A stretch of DNA of 56,887 nucleotides from Bacteroidia bacterium (GTDB lineage: Bacteria > Bacteroidota > Bacteroidia > Bacteroidales > UBA932): assembly GCA_021153285.1 (NCBI GenBank), contig JAGKTT010000025.1, positions 1 to 56,887 on the forward strand, written 5' to 3'. This document shows positions 44,175-52,981 of the stretch, piece by piece. A program made the position numbers and the translations under genes. The number at the start of each line of letters is the position of its first letter. Position 1 is the first letter of the stretch. The notes beneath the pieces are model-generated. The model saw only the letters and a list, made by a program, of their open reading frames with translations. It did no database searches and was not told the origin of the DNA.

Positions 44175-44631
44175 AATTTATGCAGTCATAGATACTAATG
44201 TCCTGGTTTCTGCTCTATTCTCGATCTCAGGAGATTCAAATCCGTCAATCATCATTAGAAAAATCATTGACGGAGACATTACTCCTCTTTATAACGAAGA
44301 AATACTCGCCGAATATGAAGAAGTATTGAATAGAGACAAATTTCCTTTTAGGAAAGCCGATATCGACTGGATAATAAGCACTTTTATAGATTACGGAATA
44401 TCATTAGGCCGCACTGCTGTCTCTGACGAAGAATTCACAGACATAGATGATATAGTTTTCTATGAAGTCGCATTAAGCAAGGAAGACTCATTCCTGGTAA
44501 CAGGCAACATCAAGCATTTCCCGAAAAAGCCTTTCATTGTAACCCCTGCAGAAATGCTGACAATCATCAATAAAATGGCAGCCGGGCCCGGCAGAATACT
44601 TAACGACCCGGCAGCCTTATACGGCAAATAA
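44155..44631 (+). CDS. PIN-domain ribonuclease toxin
   Basis: 158 residues from ATG 44155; ATG 44164 (MDTKIYAV) is an alternative start. PIN motifs: IDTNVLVSALF (first Asp), EEILAEYEEVLNR (Glu), DIDDIVFYEVALS (Asp), and FLVTGNIKHFP. It matches the putative toxin component of PIN-family TA systems. It would cut RNA when free of antitoxin. The gene starts inside the antitoxin gene, as in a co-translated TA operon. Confidence 0.9.
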   Translation: MYEMDTKIYAVIDTNVLVSALFSISGDSNPSIIIRKIIDGDITPLYNEEILAEYEEVLNRDKFPFRKADIDWIISTFIDYGISLGRTAVSDEEFTDIDDIVFYEVALSKEDSFLVTGNIKHFPKKPFIVTPAEMLTIINKMAAGPGRILNDPAALYGK

Positions 44632-44633
44632 AA

Positions 44634-44673
44634 ACACCTCGAACGTTTCCGGTTCATTTAACGTCCGAGGTGT
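44634..44673. terminator. Hairpin terminator after the TA pair
   Basis: ACACCTCG.ACGT pairs with ACGT.CGAGGTGT, starting two bases after the PIN stop. It lies between convergent genes and could serve both strands. Confidence 0.65.
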
Positions 44674-44756
44674 CATCAAAATCAATATTCATTCAGTAGC
44701 ATTTTCACTACACCTCAACAAGGAAATGCCATAAAAACGACCGAGGTAGGCTTACA

Positions 44757-45428
44757 TCACTTTTCAACTACCGTTATCTGATATTTAAACTGAATGCAGT
44801 CAGCAGGATCATCCGGTGATTGAAGCTCCGAACCGTAATCCCTCCAATTCATTTCATACGATCCCGTCAGTTCAAATGCCGGATGTGACTTAAGCCAGGA
44901 AGGAAGTTTCTCGAGATCATAATTCGAACGATCCCAGTCCAAACACTCAGTTACAACCTTACCGTCATAAATCTTAAATGCTTCATATACAGACCTACGT
45001 CCAGTATCTTTGAAGTAGAGAGGCTCGTTGGTAAGAATTATCGCAAATCCTCTTTCAAAATCAGGATCGTTCTTCGCAAGATACTCAAGGCGGTTGATGT
45101 CCTTAAGATAAGCATAACATCCCAGATCTACAGCCGAATGGGTCATAAGTTCCACAACTTCATTACCAAAATCAGCGTAAGAGCCTTTGACAGTCTTGTA
45201 TTTCAACTCTATCGGGAAATTCTTGCCGTTCAGTCTTACCACAATATCCGTATAAGAGTTCTTATCTTTTTCACCTTTATATCGCTTCTCCAATCTGACC
45301 TCAGCTGCTTTACCGAATTTAAGTTGAACCTGGGTAGCAAACGCAAACTTGAAATCATCCTCCGACCAGAAGAGCTTCCTGACTTTTGACAATGAAACTA
45401 TGATCTGTATTATATCTCCTATTTGCAT
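44757..45428 (-). CDS. PD-(D/E)XK nuclease-like protein of unknown role
   Basis: 223 residues from ATG 45428. The stretch SYTDIVVRLNGKNFPIELKY, followed by K, has the D...ExK spacing of the PD-(D/E)XK fold: Asp in the first strand and ELK in the second, with conserved hydrophobics around them. The N-terminal helical part has a charged EVRLEKRYKG segment, and the C-terminal part has aromatic patches (AYLKDINRLEYL, YEAFKIYDGKV). No other domain is recognised. It lies 26 bases after the 1181-residue lipoprotein gene with no promoter box between, so it may be the last gene of that operon. Nuclease function is inferred from the motif alone. Confidence 0.55.
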   Translation of the reverse strand: MQIGDIIQIIVSLSKVRKLFWSEDDFKFAFATQVQLKFGKAAEVRLEKRYKGEKDKNSYTDIVVRLNGKNFPIELKYKTVKGSYADFGNEVVELMTHSAVDLGCYAYLKDINRLEYLAKNDPDFERGFAIILTNEPLYFKDTGRRSVYEAFKIYDGKVVTECLDWDRSNYDLEKLPSWLKSHPAFELTGSYEMNWRDYGSELQSPDDPADCIQFKYQITVVEK

Positions 45429-45454
45429 AATTCTCAATATTTAGTCCCATCTTG

Positions 45455-48400
45455 TTACTCCTTAACGCAACGGACAGACCTTCCATAACCAGATGGGCTA
45501 TCATAAGTAGGAACATATACAGCGGTATTGAAAGATATATGTCCTACCCCAAATTCGTAGTACTGAGATTGATAGAATTTAGATGAGGACGTGAAATATG
45601 AACCCGCAGAGTCTCTTTCCCTATAGTCCGGAACATTTTTTTGTGTCCAATATATATTTCCAGCAGCAGGAAGAAATACTCTAGGAACTGATTCAGAATA
45701 CTTATTTGAGCCACTGAACCACATACCTGTAATTCCGGTATCAGCATCTACTACGCGGGAAGAATGATTGTCTATGAGTTGTTCAAACTCAGTTAGAGTC
45801 GGAACACGCCAGCCCATCGGACAAGGATCATACTGCGTCTTGACAGGTGATTCTTCTGTTCCAAAATTCCAATTAATTATATCTGACAATTCATTTGCAG
45901 CACTAAAACTCAATCCATAACGGAAGAAGTAATAAACATATTTCTCATCAAATGCTTTAGCAAGGTCGGATATTTGCAGATAGTATCCATCACTCGGAGT
46001 AGACTTATCACCATTAAAACCCTGTCCGTGTTTCCTACCCCACTGATACATCTTGCCATATTTATAATCAGTATCGTGATATCCACAATTGACCGGAGCC
46101 CAGACAGTTTCTCCTATCTTCACTGCCTTGCCACGATTCACTCCATTTTCGTCTATGTAATATATTTCATTACCACCACTATCTTTTACTGAAATATCGC
46201 ATATCGCTCTACAAGCACCAGAAGTTGCTATTATTGTTGCGTCTCCTTTTGATACACCAGTAACTTTACCATTTGCATCTACTACAGCAACAGACACATC
46301 ACTAGAATACCAAGATACTGATTTCAATGTAGAATTAGAAGGAGTAACTGTAGCAGAAAGTTCATAAGACTGACCGGCAAGCAGACTTATTGAGGAAGTA
46401 CTGATATCGACTGAAGACACATCCACAAAGTCCGTTTCATCTTTAACACAACGAACGGCACAAGCGTGCGCGCAGAACGCCTTGCCCAGTGACATTTTAC
46501 CATTATAGCTAAATCCAATATAACTTGGGTTATCACCATCAAACTTAGAAGTCCAATATCCTCCATAACAGCCGCGATAATAAGCTTCCCCTTCATAGTG
46601 GCGGAAACCAGTGGCTGGTAAGAAAACCTTTGGCACAGATTCGGCATATTCATTTTCACCAGAAAGCCATTTTCCTAATATACCAGACTTGTCAGCCATC
46701 ATCCCGGATTGGTTTCGTCTCAGCTGCACTGCTTCTTTCGTCGTAGGAACGCGCCATCCGGATGGACAAGGATCATTCTCTGTCTTGACCGGAAACTCTT
46801 CTGTTCCTGAATTCCACAATTGACTATCCATCGAATAACACCAATTATTCTGAAGCAGACCTATTCCTGTATAAAATACATCAGCAGCATATAATACATT
46901 AGCATCTGTCGATAGTACTGATCCTACCCTTATTTTCGGATCTTTCGCATCGGAGTAATCCCCTATTCTAATTCCATCCGAATCATACAAATTTCCATCA
47001 TATCCCTGACCATACTTCCTTCCCCACTGGTAAAGCTTTCCGTATTTAAAATCTGTTTCGTGATAGCCGCAATTCACCGGAGCCCAGATGACGCCATCAA
47101 TCTCTACGCCAGGGCCGTGATTGATGCCATACTCATCGATGTAATCCTCAGGATTTATTGATGGAGCAACAACTACAACTTCACAGGTGGCACTCTGCAT
47201 TCCTGCAACAGCTGTAATAGTGGCTGCACCCGCAGCAAGAGCAGTTACGGTGCCTGTCTTATCGACCGTAGCGACAGCCTCATTACTTGAATACCAGAAC
47301 GGAGTCTGATGGTTCGCATCCGAAGGAGTTATGTTCGCAGAGAGGTTTGAAGACTGGCCAACAGTCAATGATAAAGATGTTGTACTGATTGCGATAGAAG
47401 ATACCTCTATCAATTCTGTAGCATCTTTGACACAACGGACAGATGCTGCACTGGCACGATTGGTACTATTAAACATAAATCCAAAAGATCTACGGAAATA
47501 CAGATCATATGCGTAACCATATTTCACTTCCGCCATAGATGAGAAATAACTAGCATAATGCTCTCGACCATCAGCATTTCCGCTACTTGCTGAAATAGTA
47601 CCGGATGACGGGAAAAATACACGAGACACATTTGCTGAGTAAGCTGTTGCACCACTGAACCAATATCCTCCTTGATTATTGTACGACACCCAATATGAAT
47701 TATTCTGTCGCAAACCATCCAATTCTGATCTGGTAGGTACACGCCAGCCATCCGGACAAGGGTCATATTCCGTCTTTAAAGGCTGCTCATCAGTACCCAA
47801 ATTCCATAGATTATCTATACGAGGTGAAATCCAATCATATCCAGACGTACTACCGCCTATATAAAAATAATCCTTATTATCATAAGACTGGGCGACATTC
47901 AAGGAAACCGGTCCTTGCACAACCATAGGACTTGATGCGTCAGAATATGTTCCCGATACACTTCCCTTATCATATAGGTTTCCACTATATCCCTGACCAT
48001 ACTTCCGTCCCCACTGATAAAGTTTACCATACTTGAAGTCTGTCGCGTGATAGCCGCAATTAACCGGTGCCCAGACTGTTCCGTCGATTTCGACACCCTG
48101 ACCGTGATTTATGCCGTACTCGTCGATGTAGTCACCTTCCATTGGTTCGCGGTGGCTTGCGTCGAGTGTGAGCTGCGGCATTATCAGGAGCGAAGATCTT
48201 TTCACCTCATTGCGTTTGTCGGTATCGATTGTATAAACCGATCCGGCGGTATCTGTTATGGTCACTGTGAATCCTTTGCTGAAGATTACAGGCGGAATGG
48301 AAATGATAAGTTCGGTAGCAGTGGTCTTATTGAGCTGAACTCCATCACCACAGTCGAGAAGTACAGAGGTCGAAGCACCGGAAGACATTGAGATTGAAGG

Positions 48401-49000
48401 TTTTGAACCATCATTATAGACGGTGACTATTGCTGCTCCTGAGAGTTTCTCACTGTTCTTGCCTTCAACCTTCACTGATGCAACCTTGGCTGTACCTTTG
48501 AGCTGAAGCTTCATTGCACCGCTTACATTGCAGAAAGTAATGTTATTGTCGGCACTTATCGATGCCATCGGGAGAGAGCCGTTGCCAAAACTGTTCGGTA
48601 CATAGGCCTGCTGAGCTGGAAGCACGACATTCATACTGTAACCTTTGGATACTTTCTCGCACTCGATCATATCCGAATACGGATAATAAGCCACAATATG
48701 ATCGATCTTGGAACCGGAGCCAAGGTCATCTGAAGACACCTTAGCGAATGATGCGGTCGGTTTTCCACCGGATTTGACCTTATACTGAGCACTTAACGTA
48801 GAGTACATAAACGCCACGATCCTGTCATCATCTGACCATAAGACTTTGTTATCCTCATCCATACAAGTCTTGGTCAGAGTCATTTCCTCGATAGAGACAT
48901 TGAGTTCATCATACTCACTTATCGGCTGAGCCAGTTCCTCACGCTGGCAGGCTGCAAGCACTGCGAATGCTGCAAAGGCAGCAAAGAATAATTTCTTCAT
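45455..49000 (-). CDS. Large surface lipoprotein: fimbrillin-like domain, three FISUMP modules, two Ig-like (Big_2) domains
   Basis: 1181 residues. Lipoprotein signal MKKLFFAAFAAFAVLAAC. Residues 25-285 are fimbrillin-like (LTKTCMDEDNKVLWSDDDRI; VLPAQQAYVPNSFGNGSLPM). Three FISUMP-type modules follow at about 290-530, 620-860 and 945-1181. Each begins DEYGINHG..VEIDG or a variant, continues W.PVNCGYH.TD.KYGK.YQWGRK and DPCP.GWRVPT, and ends VRCVK. Between them are two Big_2 domains (about 535-610 and 865-940; SISLLAGQSYELSATVTPSN, VDKTGTVTALAAGAATITAV). Such proteins are exposed at the cell surface, likely in adhesion. The three modules are similar enough to recombine. A 35-codon ORF of the SEGxLCxS family lies 18 bases upstream. 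Confidence 0.85.
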   Translation of the reverse strand: MKKLFFAAFAAFAVLAACQREELAQPISEYDELNVSIEEMTLTKTCMDEDNKVLWSDDDRIVAFMYSTLSAQYKVKSGGKPTASFAKVSSDDLGSGSKIDHIVAYYPYSDMIECEKVSKGYSMNVVLPAQQAYVPNSFGNGSLPMASISADNNITFCNVSGAMKLQLKGTAKVASVKVEGKNSEKLSGAAIVTVYNDGSKPSISMSSGASTSVLLDCGDGVQLNKTTATELIISIPPVIFSKGFTVTITDTAGSVYTIDTDKRNEVKRSSLLIMPQLTLDASHREPMEGDYIDEYGINHGQGVEIDGTVWAPVNCGYHATDFKYGKLYQWGRKYGQGYSGNLYDKGSVSGTYSDASSPMVVQGPVSLNVAQSYDNKDYFYIGGSTSGYDWISPRIDNLWNLGTDEQPLKTEYDPCPDGWRVPTRSELDGLRQNNSYWVSYNNQGGYWFSGATAYSANVSRVFFPSSGTISASSGNADGREHYASYFSSMAEVKYGYAYDLYFRRSFGFMFNSTNRASAASVRCVKDATELIEVSSIAISTTSLSLTVGQSSNLSANITPSDANHQTPFWYSSNEAVATVDKTGTVTALAAGAATITAVAGMQSATCEVVVVAPSINPEDYIDEYGINHGPGVEIDGVIWAPVNCGYHETDFKYGKLYQWGRKYGQGYDGNLYDSDGIRIGDYSDAKDPKIRVGSVLSTDANVLYAADVFYTGIGLLQNNWCYSMDSQLWNSGTEEFPVKTENDPCPSGWRVPTTKEAVQLRRNQSGMMADKSGILGKWLSGENEYAESVPKVFLPATGFRHYEGEAYYRGCYGGYWTSKFDGDNPSYIGFSYNGKMSLGKAFCAHACAVRCVKDETDFVDVSSVDISTSSISLLAGQSYELSATVTPSNSTLKSVSWYSSDVSVAVVDANGKVTGVSKGDATIIATSGACRAICDISVKDSGGNEIYYIDENGVNRGKAVKIGETVWAPVNCGYHDTDYKYGKMYQWGRKHGQGFNGDKSTPSDGYYLQISDLAKAFDEKYVYYFFRYGLSFSAANELSDIINWNFGTEESPVKTQYDPCPMGWRVPTLTEFEQLIDNHSSRVVDADTGITGMWFSGSNKYSESVPRVFLPAAGNIYWTQKNVPDYRERDSAGSYFTSSSKFYQSQYYEFGVGHISFNTAVYVPTYDSPSGYGRSVRCVKE

Positions 49001-49018
49001 ACCTGATCGTCCTGTTTA

Positions 49019-49126
49019 TTACCATTCACCATAGTTCTCATCGAGAAGTTCATTGCTTGAACAAAGCAGTCCCTCGGACTGTATATGCAGGATCTCTATC
49101 TGCGGGGTTATGTATTCCTGTTTCAT
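49019..49126 (-). CDS. Small ORF (35 aa) with SEGxLCxS motif
   Basis: ATG at 49126, TAA at 49019-49021. The product begins MKQEYITPQIEILHIQSEGL, followed by LCSSNEL, and ends NYGEW. It aligns without gaps to the ORF at 3021-3164 over Y..P....L...SEG.LC.S, and both end in a GE.W-like tail. It sits between a promoter box (49155-49162) and the giant fimbrillin-like lipoprotein, 18 bases before its ATG. Function unknown. Conservation in two places argues that the peptide is made. Confidence 0.7.
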   Translation of the reverse strand: MKQEYITPQIEILHIQSEGLLCSSNELLDENYGEW

Positions 49127-49154
49127 ATAAAGTGTATTTTTTAGTTTTGATATG

Positions 49155-49162
49155 CAAAAATA
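49155..49162 (-). promoter_or_regulatory. Promoter of the second small ORF-lipoprotein operon
   Basis: TATTTTTG on the minus strand (49162-49155) with CTTG 20 bases upstream. The ATG of the small ORF is 29 bases downstream. Confidence 0.55.
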
Positions 49163-49223
49163 AAGTGAGCCTGATCATTCATCAAGTTCACATTGGTTCA
49201 TTTATAATTATGGATGGTATGTT

Positions 49224-51521
49224 CTAGAACGATCCTTTTTGTTCTATCATCAGATAATTCTTACGGCCATCATAAGTAATCAGCAAAAAGCAGTACCGGT
49301 ATTCAAGAGATGTATTCTCGGAAACGTCAAAACAGATTTCGACATTTTCACCAACCTGGACAATGTTCCAGCTGACCCATTCTGACGCACCAACAAACTC
49401 ATCTTCCATAAATCTGATATCAGAGAACAGGTCTTTGTTCAAAGACATTTTGAATTGTGCGCCTTCGAAAGGGATTGTCTTAATGTTGAAAGGAATGTTG
49501 CCTTCACTCTCAGTTATGTTCTTCTGATATACATTCAAGACCTCGCACTGGCCATTGTGGAGATTCTTGAAAACGACGGCCCATTTGCGGTCATACCTTG
49601 TAGTGTTTTCCAGAAGAGAGAATATGCACTTGCGACCGTCACGCCGACAAGTAAACGGAATAGAAGTATCCCCAGTCGCTATATCGACGTCAAACTCAGC
49701 ATTTCCTCCTACTTCTACAATGAATTCTGTTTCCCAAGAGTTGAGGGAAATATAATGGGATGGCAAAACCATAGAGTCGGCTTCACTTCCGCCATAATCA
49801 TTAGCTGTGATTTTTCCAGCTACTGAAGGCCAAGCGTCCTGATACTTCGACAAAGACTCAGGATGCACATAAATCTTCAGATCTGTATTTGTTCCTGTAA
49901 AGACATCCTCGCCTATAATCGGGGGATCAAAACGTTCCATATAAACGGCAGTCAATGAAGAACAGTCATAGAAAGCCCTGTCACCAATAGTCCCTACCAC
50001 ATCGGGAATAGAAATCTCCGGAAGACTTGAACATCCTCTGAATGCTTCATATCCGATATGGGATTCCTTGACTTCTTTTATTCGGAATTCAAAAGTTCTC
50101 AAGGATGTGCAGTTAAGAAACGCCTGATTGGCGACACCGGAAAACTGTTGTTCGACAGTCTCCAGTCCAGTACAGCCTGCAAAGGCATTTTCGCCAGATA
50201 CTATGGCTCTGATCTTCTTCAGTCCCGTACACCCCCTGAACGTATTGGTCCCCACGTCTATACAGTTCAGTTCGATCTCTTTCAGTTCTGTACAGTTTTC
50301 AAAAAGGCCTGTTCCCAGACCTGCCGCAATAAATGACAATCCATAAGGGAATCGCACGCGTTCGATCTTGCTTCCTGCAAAAGATGGAGCCTGGAGATGC
50401 CATAATTTCGTAAAATAGCGCAATTCTTCAAAAGACCGGATATCCAATCCGAAGAAATCTATCTTTTTAACATCATCAATGTTTATCTGTGCAGCTTCTG
50501 CAAACGACAATTTACCATCTCCATCCTGATCGAAGGCATCCACCAGAACAATTTCGACAAACGGATCTTCGAATTCTATAATTGCATTACAGGCTTTCTG
50601 CGTTACACTAATCACACTGTCATAACCATCATACGAAACAATGAAACGAGCTGTCCTGTCCTGATCAGTCGTATTCTCCTCTGCTATGAAAAATACTTCC
50701 GAATAGCCATAAGGCATATTTGTTACTGAACTGCATCTAAGCCACTGAGCCTGTTCAGAACCATCATCCAGCGGACTGACATTGATATCCTGATCCATCA
50801 GAAGTGTAATCCAGGTATGCACTTTAATCGGAGGAAGAACCACATCATTATACGGCAAATTGGAATCTGATGTATCAGCTGCCTGCTGATATACAGTCAG
50901 AGTATCACAACTGTCATCAGAGAGATTTCGGAAGAGAATATCACAGCTACGCGAGTATTCCGTATCATTGGTTTCAACAAAGACTATGCAGCTGCGTCCA
51001 TTGGTTCCGCACCTTAGCCAATCCACCTCGTCAGGAACAGCTACCGAAAAATCAGCATTTCCTCCTACTTCCACTGTAAATCTGGAAGACAATCTTCCGA
51101 CCTCCTTGGTATGAAAAGGAAGAATCATTGAATTCTCAGCCTGCTCAATGGCCAATGTCCGGAAATGTCTGATGTCAGAACATATCTCATTGCGGCCGTT
51201 ACCTACAAACGCCCTATAGTAATATTCTGTTTCGTAGTCCAATGATTCGAGAGTAAGATCGAACTTTGGCCCATCCGGACTTACCTGCACCCGTTGCATA
51301 TTGTCCTCATCTTTACCATAAAGGAAGCCACAGGCATATCCGTCGGTCAGATCAGCGGAAGTCTCAGCCGTCAGCACGCAGGTATTGTCCGTCACCTTTG
51401 CTGAGACAGATTTTATCTCCGGCACCCACTCGATCTCAGGCTTCGGAGCACAGGACAGCAGGCACAGGAGTGCGATCCCGATGCTGACTATCCTATAGAT
51501 GAATCTGGCGTGCCGTGACAT
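49224..51521 (-). CDS. Surface lipoprotein with BACON domains and BspA-type leucine-rich repeats
   Basis: 765 residues. Lipobox LLSC (IVSIGIALLCLLSC). Residues 30-125 resemble an Fn3-like domain (SLDYETEYYYRAFVGNGRNE). BACON-like domains are at about 145-220 and 225-315, and two more near 590-765 (FIVEVGGNAEFDVDI; CRRDGRKCIFSLLENTTRYD). Residues 325-350 carry an EF-hand-like DQDGDGKLSFAEA, and 380-560 are BspA-type LRRs (FRGCTGLKKI, FAGCTGLETV, FLNCTSLRTFEF). BACON and BspA repeats are linked with glycan or host-surface binding. The ATG is only 9 bases after a promoter box, so the mRNA leader is very short. Confidence 0.82.
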   Translation of the reverse strand: MSRHARFIYRIVSIGIALLCLLSCAPKPEIEWVPEIKSVSAKVTDNTCVLTAETSADLTDGYACGFLYGKDEDNMQRVQVSPDGPKFDLTLESLDYETEYYYRAFVGNGRNEICSDIRHFRTLAIEQAENSMILPFHTKEVGRLSSRFTVEVGGNADFSVAVPDEVDWLRCGTNGRSCIVFVETNDTEYSRSCDILFRNLSDDSCDTLTVYQQAADTSDSNLPYNDVVLPPIKVHTWITLLMDQDINVSPLDDGSEQAQWLRCSSVTNMPYGYSEVFFIAEENTTDQDRTARFIVSYDGYDSVISVTQKACNAIIEFEDPFVEIVLVDAFDQDGDGKLSFAEAAQINIDDVKKIDFFGLDIRSFEELRYFTKLWHLQAPSFAGSKIERVRFPYGLSFIAAGLGTGLFENCTELKEIELNCIDVGTNTFRGCTGLKKIRAIVSGENAFAGCTGLETVEQQFSGVANQAFLNCTSLRTFEFRIKEVKESHIGYEAFRGCSSLPEISIPDVVGTIGDRAFYDCSSLTAVYMERFDPPIIGEDVFTGTNTDLKIYVHPESLSKYQDAWPSVAGKITANDYGGSEADSMVLPSHYISLNSWETEFIVEVGGNAEFDVDIATGDTSIPFTCRRDGRKCIFSLLENTTRYDRKWAVVFKNLHNGQCEVLNVYQKNITESEGNIPFNIKTIPFEGAQFKMSLNKDLFSDIRFMEDEFVGASEWVSWNIVQVGENVEICFDVSENTSLEYRYCFLLITYDGRKNYLMIEQKGSF

Positions 51522-51529
51522 AACGGACG

Positions 51530-51537
51530 CAAAATTA
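51530..51537 (-). promoter_or_regulatory. Promoter box of the BACON-LRR lipoprotein
   Basis: TAATTTTG (51537-51530) ends 9 bases before ATG 51521, with no clear -33 box. Confidence 0.45.
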
Positions 51538-51587
51538 AAAAAATTCAGGCAGTGAAGGTGATTCCACTATAGAAATCTTTTATTAAA

Positions 51588-51672
51588 ACCTTCGAACACA
51601 CTGATCGTTATCCCTTTGTCTGCATTGCACTTCGATGTGTTCGAAGGTATTTCGCAAACTACCTTCGAACAC
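51588..51672. repeat. Inverted and direct 12-13-base repeats upstream of the ATPase
   Basis: ACCTTCGAACACA (51588-51600) is inverted as TGTGTTCGAAGGT (51636-51648), and ACCTTCGAACAC recurs directly at 51661-51672. The three copies lie 36 and 12 bases apart. They precede the ATPase promoter (51734-51741). Confidence 0.75.
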
Positions 51673-51733
51673 GCCAAGCATTATCGAGCGCATTGTCCGC
51701 AGCAAACACCGTTTTTATTATAAATATAATAAT

Positions 51734-51741
51734 TATATTTG
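51734..51741 (+). promoter_or_regulatory. Promoter box of the ATPase gene
   Basis: TATATTTG fits TAnnTTTG, with GTTT 19 bases upstream and the ATG 16 bases downstream. Confidence 0.5.
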
Positions 51742-51757
51742 CAATAAAAACGATACT

Positions 51758-52897
51758 ATGATACTACGTGACGAGATTTTCAATCCATTCTTCATCGGAA
51801 GATATATAGGCAAACAATATTTCTGTGACCGCGAAAAAGATACAGAAACTCTTGTCAGACATATACTTAACGGAAGGAATGTCGCATTGATTTCGCCTCG
51901 CCGTCTAGGAAAGAGCGGGCTTATCCGCCATACTTTCGCGCAAGATGCCATAAAGGACAGATATACTGCAATATATGTAGATATATACGCCACAAAGGAC
52001 TTGCGCGAGATGGTGAAAGCTCTTTCGGAGGCTATAGTGAAGGCTGTCGGACAGAAGAAGAGCTGGCACGAAAAATTCTTTACATTCATCAAATCTCTGA
52101 GGGTAGGATTCCATCTCGATGCAGTTTCAGGAGAACCGTCATTTGACATCGGCATCGGTGACATTGAAAATCCGGACAGGACGATCCGCGAACTCTTCGA
52201 CTATATGGAGGCATCGGAGAAGCCTTGTATTCTGGCCATTGACGAATTCCAGCAGATAAGAGAATACCCTCAGACAAATACAGAGGCGTTCATCCGCAGT
52301 CTTGTCCAGCAATGCTCACGGACCTCGTTCATTTTCTGCGGAAGCAAGAGGCACACGATGACGGACATCTTCTACTCCCCTGCAAAGCCATTCTTCCAAA
52401 GCGTCATCAGCCAGAGCCTGAAACCGATACCGATGGAGACTTATGTGGAATTTGCCGGCAGGATGTTTTCTCAGAGAGGAAAGATTCTGGACAGAGCAGC
52501 AGCTGAGACCATATACAGGATGTTTGACGGATGCACCTGGTATATGCAGATGATGATGAACGAGATGTTCGCCCTGACAAAGGAGGGAATGATCTGCACG
52601 ATAGAATATATAGACTTTGCCTGGGACAATATCATTATGGCGCAGGAGGACAGGTACCAGACCATTCTTTACGGTCTGGCTCCTAAGCAGAAACAATTGC
52701 TTCAAGCTATCGCCAGGGACAGGACAGTGGAAGGAATCACATCATCCGATTTCATAAAGAGACACCGTCTGGTGTCAGCCAGTTCTGTTCAGGCTGCGCT
52801 GAAGCCATTACTGAAAAATGACATTGTGACCTGCGAGGATGGTATCTATAGAATATATGACTATTTCTTTGCCGACTATCTGGCTAAAAAACATTGA
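51758..52897 (+). CDS. AAA-type ATPase with winged-helix C-terminus
   Basis: 379 residues from ATG 51758, placed by the promoter box at 51734. A longer frame upstream runs through the repeats and is rejected. Walker A is variant (ALISPRRLGKSGLIRHTF), Walker B is CILAIDEFQQI, and sensor-type FIFCGSKRHTM follows. The C-terminal 90 residues (KQKQLLQAIARDRTVEGITS, then DFIKRHRLVSASSVQAALKP) form a winged helix. This matches the ATPase_2-like STAND/AAA family that is abundant in Bacteroidota, function unknown. Palindromes lie on both sides (51588-51672 and 52899-52932). Confidence 0.85.
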   Translation: MILRDEIFNPFFIGRYIGKQYFCDREKDTETLVRHILNGRNVALISPRRLGKSGLIRHTFAQDAIKDRYTAIYVDIYATKDLREMVKALSEAIVKAVGQKKSWHEKFFTFIKSLRVGFHLDAVSGEPSFDIGIGDIENPDRTIRELFDYMEASEKPCILAIDEFQQIREYPQTNTEAFIRSLVQQCSRTSFIFCGSKRHTMTDIFYSPAKPFFQSVISQSLKPIPMETYVEFAGRMFSQRGKILDRAAAETIYRMFDGCTWYMQMMMNEMFALTKEGMICTIEYIDFAWDNIIMAQEDRYQTILYGLAPKQKQLLQAIARDRTVEGITSSDFIKRHRLVSASSVQAALKPLLKNDIVTCEDGIYRIYDYFFADYLAKKH

Positions 52898-52898
52898 C

Positions 52899-52932
52899 CG
52901 AAAGCACAAATTCGACCGTTTTCGTGCTTTTG
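52899..52932. repeat. Hairpin of the CGAAAGCAC family after the ATPase
   Basis: CGAAAGCAC (52899-52907) pairs with GTGCTTTTG (52924-52932) with one G-T pair. It begins one base after the ATPase stop codon and matches the arms of the three tandem hairpins at 40998-41136. A partial GATAGCACAAA follows near 52951. Confidence 0.7.
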
Positions 52933-52981
52933 AACTGGAAAAATGATGTCGATAGCACAAATATCTGCAGGTCATTAAAGA

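Noticed and set aside
51635..51757. 41-codon N-terminal extension of the ATPase
   Set aside because: It runs through the palindromic repeats and the promoter box. The internal ATG at 51758 gives the normal N-terminus.
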